A DNA stretch of 64,000 nucleotides from Sutcliffiella horikoshii DSM 8719. Its GTDB lineage: Bacteria; Bacillota; Bacilli; Bacillales; Bacillaceae_I. The DNA lies in the NCBI GenBank assembly GCA_001648575.1, contig LQXN01000065.1:1-64000 (forward strand), in the 5' to 3' direction. How positions within the stretch are numbered: position 1 is the first letter of the stretch; the number at the start of each line of letters is the position of its first letter. The notes beneath the pieces were generated by a model. It was not told where the DNA came from. It saw only the letters and a program-made list of their open reading frames with translations, and searched no databases. Positions 58,383 to 64,000 of this stretch are shown here, one piece after another. The position numbers and the translations under genes were made by a program.

Positions 58383-58986
58383 TTTAAAAGGAAAGAAAGT
58401 AGTCATTGCGGGAGGCGGGAGGATTGCCGCACGTAAAGCGAAGGTGCTGGATGCGGAGCGGGCGGATATTACCTTCATCGCACCGGAATTATCTGAGGAA
58501 GTGCGCGAGCTGTCAGCGTTGAGAGGTTATAGGCTGGTGGAGCGTGGAGCGAAGGTGGAAGATTTTGATGATGCCTTTCTTGCAATACTTGCAACAAATG
58601 ACAGAGAGGTGAACGCCTCTTTGGTCCGCGGGCTGCGACCGTCACAGCTCGTATGTGTGGTAGATGAGTCAGGAGAAGGGAATGTCACATTCCCGGCAAC
58701 CGTCAGGCGTGGGAATCTGCAAATCGCGGTGACCTCCAATGGCTCCAGTCCCAAGCTGACCAGAAAGCTAAAAAGAGAGCTTGAGGAGCAATTTGATTAT
58801 TCCTGGATTTCTTATACTGAGTTTCTAGCGGAATATCGGGAAGCGGTAAAGCGGCTGCCCTTGTCTTTTGAAGAGAAGGGGGAGCTGTTATGGGAGATAT
58901 TGGAGGATAGGTATCGGTTGGATGAAGTGGCAAGGGGGGAGAAACTGGGGGAATTGTTGCGGTTGAAGGAAAGGTTGATATCATAA
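58363..58986 (+). CDS. sirC: Precorrin-2 dehydrogenase SirC
   Basis: A 207-residue NAD-dependent enzyme oxidising precorrin-2 to sirohydrochlorin. A dinucleotide-binding VVIAGGGRIAARKA lies near the start, followed by NVTFPATVRRGNLQIAVTSN. I use TTG 58363 (LQPLIIDLKGK), with AAGGAGG upstream; the longer frame lacks an SD. It overlaps sirB by 20 bases and is the last gene before the operon terminator. It is longer than B. subtilis YlnF by about 45 residues at the C-terminus. Confidence 0.9.
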   Translation: MQPLIIDLKGKKVVIAGGGRIAARKAKVLDAERADITFIAPELSEEVRELSALRGYRLVERGAKVEDFDDAFLAILATNDREVNASLVRGLRPSQLVCVVDESGEGNVTFPATVRRGNLQIAVTSNGSSPKLTRKLKRELEEQFDYSWISYTEFLAEYREAVKRLPLSFEEKGELLWEILEDRYRLDEVARGEKLGELLRLKERLIS

Positions 58987-59002
58987 TTGCAGGTAAAGAG
59001 AG

Positions 59003-59038
59003 ACGGCCGTACTTGTCGGATTGTACGGGCGTTTTTTT
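59003..59038 (+). terminator. Terminator of the sulfur operon
   Basis: CGGCCGTAC pairs with GTACGGGCG and is followed by TTTTTTT. Confidence 0.88.
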
Positions 59039-59092
59039 GTGTGAAAGAAGTTTAAAAATCAAAAAACAATCTAATACTAGTAAAATAATAGA

Positions 59093-59122
59093 TTGACAAA
59101 TTTTCCAACAAACCTATATAAT
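59093..59122 (+). promoter_or_regulatory. Sigma-A promoter of proS
   Basis: Consensus TTGACA and TATAAT are separated by 18 bases, upstream of the T-box. Confidence 0.85.
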
Positions 59123-59139
59123 CTTCTCAATATCAAACG

Positions 59140-59355
59140 TAGAAGAGGACCAGTAAAATGATTTCGTCTATCCAAGAGAGGGTGCCGAGTGGTGGGAGGC
59201 AGCTATAGGTGAGCATTTGAACCTGCCTCGGAGTTCTGCATCAGAAACGGTGCAGCGGTTCAAAACCGTTACCATGAAAGAGAGTGAAGCTTTGCTTTGA
59301 ATGAGGGTGGTACCGCCAGAAATGGTCCCTTATTTATGGCGGGGCTTTTTTTATT
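59140..59355 (+). ncRNA. T-box leader, likely tRNA(Pro)-responsive
   Basis: Stem I begins at GTAGAAGAGGACCAGTAA. The T-box sequence GAGGGTGGTACCGCC lies at 59304-59317. A competing terminator follows (CCGCCA ... TGGCGG then TTTTTTT). CCT triplets at 59222 and 59226 in the likely specifier loop (TTTGAACCTGCC) fit a proline specifier and the downstream proS gene. Confidence 0.93.
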
Positions 59356-59370
59356 TAGCTGTAAAATTGG

Positions 59371-59468
59371 TTTTGGCACGAACTTGGGGTGTTTTGGCAC
59401 GAACTCGACCGGTTTTGGCACGAACTTGGACCATTTCCGCACGAACTTGCTTCATTTCCGCATCAACT
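59371..59468. repeat. Phased 21-bp array 6 (core GGCACGAACTTG)
   Basis: GCACGAAC starts at 59376, 59397, 59418 and 59439, and the variant GCATCAAC at 59460, all exactly 21 apart. Core word, the TTTTG/TTTCC alternation and the last-unit variant match array 5 (37423-37535). It lies between the T-box terminator and proS, so it is transcribed as part of the proS leader. Confidence 0.92.
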
Positions 59469-59604
59469 TTCAAAAATAAGCGCTTTCGGTTACTTTCATA
59501 GGTCCCACAATCAACCAATCAACCGTTAACAGCAGCAGATTTTGACCAGTTCTCAACTATTGTTACTGGCAACTAGAATATTTTTAAAAAAGGAGCAAAA
59601 CCAC

Positions 59605-61041
59605 ATGTCCAATAATAAAAATTTTGTTGAAAAAATCACCAACATGGACGAAGATTTCGCCCAGTGGTATACAGACGTCGTCACCAAAGCGGAACTCGTC
59701 GACTACTCGAGCGTCCGCGGCAGCATGATCATCCGCCCATACGGCTACGCACTATGGGAAAACATCAAAGACGCACTCGACAAACGGATCAAAGAAACCG
59801 GCCACGAGAATGTCTATATGCCACTTTTCATACCGGAGAGTCTCCTCCAAAAAGAAAAGGATCACATCGAAGGCTTCGCACCGGAAGTCGCCTGGGTCAC
59901 CCACGGCGGTGACGAAAAGCTACAAGAACGCTTGGTGGTTCGCCCAACTTCAGAAGTGCTTTTCGGCGAGCATTATAAAAACATCATCCATTCCTACCGT
60001 GACCTGCCGAAGCTCTACAACCAATGGGCAAACGTCGTCCGCTGGGAAAAGACAACACGGCCATTCCTGAGAACCCTGGAATTCCTCTGGCAAGAAGGGC
60101 ACACCTGCCATGAGACAGACGAACAGGCACACGAGGAAACAGTGAAAATGCTCAATGTTTACGCGGAAATCTGTGAGGACATCCTTGCAATCCCAGTCAT
60201 AAAAGGCCAGAAGACGGAAAAAGAAAAATTCGCTGGAGCCAAATACACCTACACGATTGAAAGCTTGATGCACGACGGGAAGGCATTGCAATCAGCAACC
60301 TCCCATCACCTTGGCGATGGTTTTGCCAAAGCATTCGGCATTCAATTCTTGAACCGTGAAGGTAAGCAGGAGTACGTGCAACAAACTTCTTGGGGTTTCA
60401 CGACCCGTATCATCGGCGCCATGATCATGGTACACGGTGATGACCGCGGTCTTGTCGTTCCTCCGAGGATTGCACCGACGCAGGTCATGATCGTCCCAAT
60501 CGCTCAGCATAAGGAAGGGGTCCTTGATTTTTCCTATGATTTAAAAGAAAAGTTATCCCAAACTGTCCGAGTCGGAATTGACGCAAGCGACAAAAAGCCT
60601 GGCTGGAAATTCAATGAGTATGAAATGAAGGGAATTCCACTAAGACTGGAAGCGGGTCCACGTGATATTGAACAACAACAGGTTGTCCTTGTTCGCCGTG
60701 ACACAGGAGAGAAGCTGATCACACCTATGGAAGGACTGGAAGCAAAAATCCAAGAAATCCTCGAAGACATCCAGAAAAACCTTTTAGAAAAAGCGCGTTC
60801 TCACCGCGAATCGAAAACGAGTGTGGCAACGACTTTCCAAGATTTCAAAGAGAAAATCGAACACAAAGGCGGCTTCATCAAAGCGATGTGGTGCGGCGAT
60901 CAAGCGTGTGAGGACAAGATAAAAGAGGAAACAAGCGCCACTTCCCGTTGTATGCCTTTTGAACAAGAAAAGGTAGCCGAAACTTGTGTATGTTGCGGAA
61001 ATGAGGCAAAACATATGGTATATTGGGCTAAGGCATACTAG
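59605..61041 (+). CDS. proS: Prolyl-tRNA synthetase, short (archaeal/eukaryal-like) type
   Basis: A 478-residue class II synthetase, far shorter than the ~565-residue bacterial ProRS and lacking the editing insertion. Motif 2 reads [30 protein letters not shown] and [20 protein letters not shown] are the proline and ATP sites. The C-terminal zinc-like cysteines (CGDQACE, TCVCCG) are typical of the archaeal type. I use ATG 59605, with AAAGGAGC upstream. It is controlled by a T-box; a second, long proS may exist elsewhere in the genome. Confidence 0.94.
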   Translation: MSNNKNFVEKITNMDEDFAQWYTDVVTKAELVDYSSVRGSMIIRPYGYALWENIKDALDKRIKETGHENVYMPLFIPESLLQKEKDHIEGFAPEVAWVTHGGDEKLQERLVVRPTSEVLFGEHYKNIIHSYRDLPKLYNQWANVVRWEKTTRPFLRTLEFLWQEGHTCHETDEQAHEETVKMLNVYAEICEDILAIPVIKGQKTEKEKFAGAKYTYTIESLMHDGKALQSATSHHLGDGFAKAFGIQFLNREGKQEYVQQTSWGFTTRIIGAMIMVHGDDRGLVVPPRIAPTQVMIVPIAQHKEGVLDFSYDLKEKLSQTVRVGIDASDKKPGWKFNEYEMKGIPLRLEAGPRDIEQQQVVLVRRDTGEKLITPMEGLEAKIQEILEDIQKNLLEKARSHRESKTSVATTFQDFKEKIEHKGGFIKAMWCGDQACEDKIKEETSATSRCMPFEQEKVAETCVCCGNEAKHMVYWAKAY

Positions 61042-61062
61042 ATCGTTTAAGGGGAGAAAGCC

Positions 61063-62226
61063 ATGCAACTGGAAAAATTCATCGATCGCAGAAAAACGCA
61101 TTCTGTCAAATGGTTCATCGAAGATCAAGACATCATTCCACTTTGTATCGCGGATATGGATTTTCAGGTTTCAGAAGAGATTGTCAGTGCCATCAGCCAA
61201 AAAGCCACTCATGGTATTTACGGGTATAGTACGTTTTGCGCAAGATATTATGACGCGGTGGAATACTGGTGGAAAACGCAATACGATTGGGAGTTGAAGC
61301 AAGAATGGATCTCGTTCAGTCCCGGCATCATCCCAGGGATGAATCTTTTGCTGAAAGCTTTGACCCAACCAGGTGATTCCGTGATCGTGCAGGACCCTGT
61401 GTATTATCCTTTCTTTTCTACCATCCAAACTCAAGGCTGTACCATTTTGCACAATTCCCTCCTCTATTCCGAGGATGGGTATAAAATGGACTTCGAAGAT
61501 TTTGAAGAGAAAGCAGCTCAGCCTGAAACAAAGGTGTTCATCCTCTGCAGCCCGCACAATCCAGTCGGCAGAGTCTGGACTCATGAAGAGTTGCGGAGGA
61601 TAGGAGAGATTTGTGAAAAGCATGGTGTGATCGTCATCTCAGACGAAATGCATGCAGACCTTACCTATCCCGGTCACAAACATATTCCGTTTGCTAAAGT
61701 GCATCAGGACCATCTTGATTTTTCCATCACCTGCGCGGCACCAAGCAAAACATTCAACATCGCGGGAATGCAAAGCTCTATTTTCATCATTCCAAACAAA
61801 GACATCAAAGAAAAATATGAAACGTTGTTGACCGGCTTCGGGCTGATGCGTCCAAATGCGTTCGCGGTAGAAGGAACCATCGCAGCCTACTATAAAGGGT
61901 TACCGTGGCTTCAAGAAGTGAAGGAATATTTGAATGCTAACTTGGAGTATGTGTGCACCTACTTGAAAGAGCATATTCCAGCCATAAAAGTAGTGAAACC
62001 GGAGGCTACCCATTTAATCTGGCTGGACTGCCGGGAGCTCGGAATCCCAGCAGAAGAATTGCACGCCTTCTTTTTAGAAAAAGCGGGAGTCCGCCTTGAT
62101 GAAGGAATGAAATTCGGTGCAGGAGGCCAAGGCTTCGAACGCATAAACATCGCCTGCCCGCGTGAGGTGCTGACGGAAGCGCTGCTTAGAATAAAAGCTG
62201 CTATAAAGGAAATAGAGACCTGCTGA
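61063..62226 (+). CDS. patB: MalY/PatB aminotransferase, cystathionine beta-lyase type
   Basis: A 387-residue fold-type I PLP enzyme. The PLP lysine is in APSKTFNIAGMQ (~residue 228). CSPHNPVGRVW and VISDEMHADL are cofactor-binding segments. PatB/MalY members cleave C-S bonds of cystathionine or cysteine, consistent with the sulfur-metabolism neighbourhood, although some act as aminotransferases. SD AAGGGGAGAAA. It follows proS by 21 bases and may be cotranscribed. Confidence 0.9.
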   Translation: MQLEKFIDRRKTHSVKWFIEDQDIIPLCIADMDFQVSEEIVSAISQKATHGIYGYSTFCARYYDAVEYWWKTQYDWELKQEWISFSPGIIPGMNLLLKALTQPGDSVIVQDPVYYPFFSTIQTQGCTILHNSLLYSEDGYKMDFEDFEEKAAQPETKVFILCSPHNPVGRVWTHEELRRIGEICEKHGVIVISDEMHADLTYPGHKHIPFAKVHQDHLDFSITCAAPSKTFNIAGMQSSIFIIPNKDIKEKYETLLTGFGLMRPNAFAVEGTIAAYYKGLPWLQEVKEYLNANLEYVCTYLKEHIPAIKVVKPEATHLIWLDCRELGIPAEELHAFFLEKAGVRLDEGMKFGAGGQGFERINIACPREVLTEALLRIKAAIKEIETC

Positions 62227-62250
62227 CGTAGACATGTTAGCAGGTTTTTT
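62217..62250 (+). terminator. Terminator after patB
   Basis: ACCTGCTGAC pairs with GTTAGCAGGT and is followed by TTTTTT. Confidence 0.9.
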
Positions 62251-62265
62251 GAATGCTCCTACTTG

Positions 62266-62305
62266 TAACAAAAAAGCCTAAAGCCAAAATGGCCTTAAGC
62301 TTTCA
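62266..62305 (-). terminator. Terminator of the panE-like gene
   Basis: On the minus strand AAGCTTAAGGCCA pairs with TGGCTTTAGGCTT, followed by TTTTT. It lies just after the stop codon of the minus-strand gene. Confidence 0.75.
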
Positions 62306-62318
62306 ATATTCCATCCGA

Positions 62319-63233
62319 TTATCTTTGCCCCTCATAAATGCGCAGATTGGCATAAATCTTCTCAAGGGTAGGAGCGGATACTCCTCGCTCTTTTGCAATT
62401 TCAAGCAGATATCCGTAAAAATGTTCGGCTTCTACGGACACTCCCTTTTCCATATCCCTTTGCATCGAAGATTTCATGCCTGCTCCAATAGAATGAAGCT
62501 TCTCCAAGTTTACGTCCGCAATATTTTCCGCAAGTGGAGCTTCTGCACTTTTCATAATTCCGGCGACTTCTTCTAGGGTTTGTTTGATGGTAGCAGAACC
62601 GAATTCATCTTCCCGTATCGGGCCGATTGGCGAACGGAACAAGGTTGTCACCCCGGCCAAGGTCGCAATGAAAAGATACTTATGCCACATGGCTTGTCCG
62701 ATATCTTCGGAAAGGACAAAGTTTGCTTTGGTGCCACTGAATGTGTGAACGAGTTTTTCCATGCGTTCTGTCTTTCTCGCACTTAACTCACCGAAAACGA
62801 GATCATGAATCGGGCTCGTCTGAATGATGGCCCCCTGTTCGTCCAAGGTCGATTCTACGAAACAAAGTCCACCAATAACATTGGATTCATGGAAAGCAGC
62901 ATGTAATTTCTCCATATGTGCCATCCCATTAAGTAAAGGGACAATGATGGTATTTTCGCCAACATAGCTTCTGAAATCCTCAACAGCAGCATCTAAATGA
63001 TAGGCTTTCATCGATAACAAAATGACATCATATGCTTCGACCTTTTCTCCACTGACAAGCAGCTTCGGTTTAAGTGTGGCATCCCCATGGTCACTTTTGA
63101 TGACAAGACCCGTTTCTTCTAATTGATTCTTACGCTTTTCCCGCACAAGGAACGTCACATCCTCACCTTTCTCCAACAAACGCCCACCAAAGTATCCACC
63201 CACAGCACCCGCACCGACAACAAGTATCTTCAT
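62319..63233 (-). CDS. Ketopantoate reductase family protein (PanE/ApbA)
   Basis: A 304-residue NADPH-dependent 2-dehydropantoate reductase-type enzyme. VVGAGAVGGYFGGRL at the N-terminus is the dinucleotide site. KAYHLD and LLNGMAHME are substrate-site segments, and MWHKYLFIATLAGVTTL carries the catalytic Lys region. It may make pantoate, or be one of the several PanE paralogues Bacillus carries with unknown substrate, so I give no symbol. Its own terminator follows. Confidence 0.88.
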   Translation of the reverse strand: MKILVVGAGAVGGYFGGRLLEKGEDVTFLVREKRKNQLEETGLVIKSDHGDATLKPKLLVSGEKVEAYDVILLSMKAYHLDAAVEDFRSYVGENTIIVPLLNGMAHMEKLHAAFHESNVIGGLCFVESTLDEQGAIIQTSPIHDLVFGELSARKTERMEKLVHTFSGTKANFVLSEDIGQAMWHKYLFIATLAGVTTLFRSPIGPIREDEFGSATIKQTLEEVAGIMKSAEAPLAENIADVNLEKLHSIGAGMKSSMQRDMEKGVSVEAEHFYGYLLEIAKERGVSAPTLEKIYANLRIYEGQR

Positions 63234-63512
63234 CTAGAATCCCTCCCCGTTATGTATGGATTTATTTTAACAGTTTCACCATAAAAAAGGGGCTGGGATG
63301 CTTAGTGGCATTCTTTCCATGTTTGTCGAACTGTGTCGTTTGGCATGTATTGGTTTGGTTTTGGACAGTAATCGGGAAAACCCGATGCTTTCCTGTGAAA
63401 GTTCCGGCCCTAATAGCCTAAATTTTGTGATAATATATATTTTGAGTCCATAACCGCATATATATTGTCACCCGTCCACCGAGCCAAAAGGATATAAAGG
63501 GGTTTAGCCGCT
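63234..63512. other. Intergenic gap before serine hydrolase
   Basis: No gene seen. The only structure noted is a short perfect hairpin ATCGGG AAAA CCCGAT (63371-63386). A promoter for the downstream gene is not evident. Confidence 0.5.
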
Positions 63513-64000
63513 ATGAAAGTGAAAAAGGTAGAATTAGAAACGATATTAGCTAACAAAATAAGTGAAATAGATTTTTCAGGTGTTGTTCATGTGGAGGATC
63601 GCAGTGGAGTCATCCATGCCAGTGCGCACGGCTTCTCCAATCGTGCAGAGGCCATCTCCAATACTGCTGATACGAGATTTGGAATTGCCTCAGGCTGCAA
63701 GCTTTTCACGGCAATTGGCATATGCCAGTTGGTGGAGAATGGAGCTTTGACGTTTGAATCAAAATTAAGCAGTTTGCTGGATCATTCTTTCCCGCATTTC
63801 GATAAAGAGGTGACTGTCCATCAACTGCTGACCCATTCATCTGGTGTACCGGATTATTTTGACGAGGATGTAATGGATGATTTTGAAGAGCTTTGGGTGG
63901 AAAATCCAATGTACCACATGAGGCAAATAGAGAATTTCCTCCCGTTGTTTCAGGACCAACAGATGAAATTCAACCCTGGCGAAAAGTTCCACTATAATAA
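63513..64000 (+). CDS. Beta-lactamase-fold serine hydrolase (truncated by window end)
   Basis: The first ~162 residues of a class C-like serine hydrolase (penicillin-binding-protein-like, COG1680 type). The SxxK nucleophile motif is SGCK in FGIASGCKLFTAIG (~residues 58-61), followed by LLTHSSGVPDYF (~110-121), typical of esterase or D-aminopeptidase-like members. No signal peptide is visible, suggesting a cytoplasmic enzyme. SD AAAGGGG. The 3' end lies beyond position 64000. Confidence 0.85.
   Translation, partial: MKVKKVELETILANKISEIDFSGVVHVEDRSGVIHASAHGFSNRAEAISNTADTRFGIASGCKLFTAIGICQLVENGALTFESKLSSLLDHSFPHFDKEVTVHQLLTHSSGVPDYFDEDVMDDFEELWVENPMYHMRQIENFLPLFQDQQMKFNPGEKFHYN

Overview
The window is a Gram-positive, low-to-moderate GC chromosome segment of a Bacillaceae (Bacillus-like) organism. 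The gene order yebE-yebG-purEKBCSQLFMNHD ... yerA-yerB-yerC-pcrB-pcrA-ligA-yerH(camS) ... opuE-gatCAB-dgkB follows the Bacillus subtilis chromosome closely. Strong Shine-Dalgarno (SD) sequences, a guanine riboswitch, a SAM-I riboswitch, a T-box and recognisable SigY, SigW and SigB promoters agree with this. The species cannot be named from the sequence alone.

Layout. 1-340: the 3' end of a 23S rRNA, a 5S rRNA and the rRNA terminator. 0.4-7.8 kb: a P-loop kinase-like gene; the complete sigY-yxlCDEFG operon (minus strand) with an autoregulatory SigY promoter; a small heat-shock protein; an MFS exporter preceded by a possible leader peptide; an unknown membrane-anchored protein. 7.8-10.3 kb: opuD and yebE-yebG. 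10.3-24.5 kb: the 12-gene purine operon, with PurR boxes, a sigma-A promoter and a guanine riboswitch. 24.4-29.7 kb: two small membrane proteins, yerA, yerB, yerC, another small membrane protein and pcrB. 29.9-35.4 kb: pcrA-ligA-camS. 35.7-41.3 kb: a proline/glutamate section (pruA, a DUF4397 protein, opuE/putP with a SigB-like promoter) and an IlvE-like aminotransferase. 41.6-49.5 kb: gatCAB, a VanY-like lipoprotein, a SigW-type nfeD-floT pair and dgkB. 49.8-59 kb: a lipoprotein and a sulfate-assimilation operon. The operon has a SAM-I riboswitch, a CTG-started YezD-family gene, a second terminator-attenuator, then cysH-cysP-sat-cysC-sulfite reductase-DUF3906-sumT-sirB-sirC. 59-64 kb: a T-box, a short prolyl-tRNA synthetase, patB, a ketopantoate-reductase-like gene and a truncated beta-lactamase-fold serine hydrolase.

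Functional themes. De novo purine synthesis is complete from AIR carboxylation onward and includes GAR synthetase. The sulfur operon runs from sulfate import to sulfide and makes its own siroheme. Proline oxidation/uptake and a proline-controlled ProRS are also present.

The most unusual content is intergenic. (1) Eight arrays carry a 9-12 bp core word repeated at a strict 20-21 bp pitch (two helical turns). They fall into about five word families. Two families recur at distant loci, one recurs in opposite orientation, and three arrays lie inside operons or leaders. (2) Five ~120-130 bp units with short terminal inverted repeats occur at three loci. Two loci carry head-to-head pairs that could fold into ~280-300 nt hairpins in the purine operon. 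(3) REP-like GGGGTCTGACCCC palindromes occur, one inside the hsp20 reading frame and one forming the likely purine-operon terminator. (4) A duplicated, hairpin-bounded block flanks the SAM riboswitch, and an unassigned attenuator lies just before cysH.
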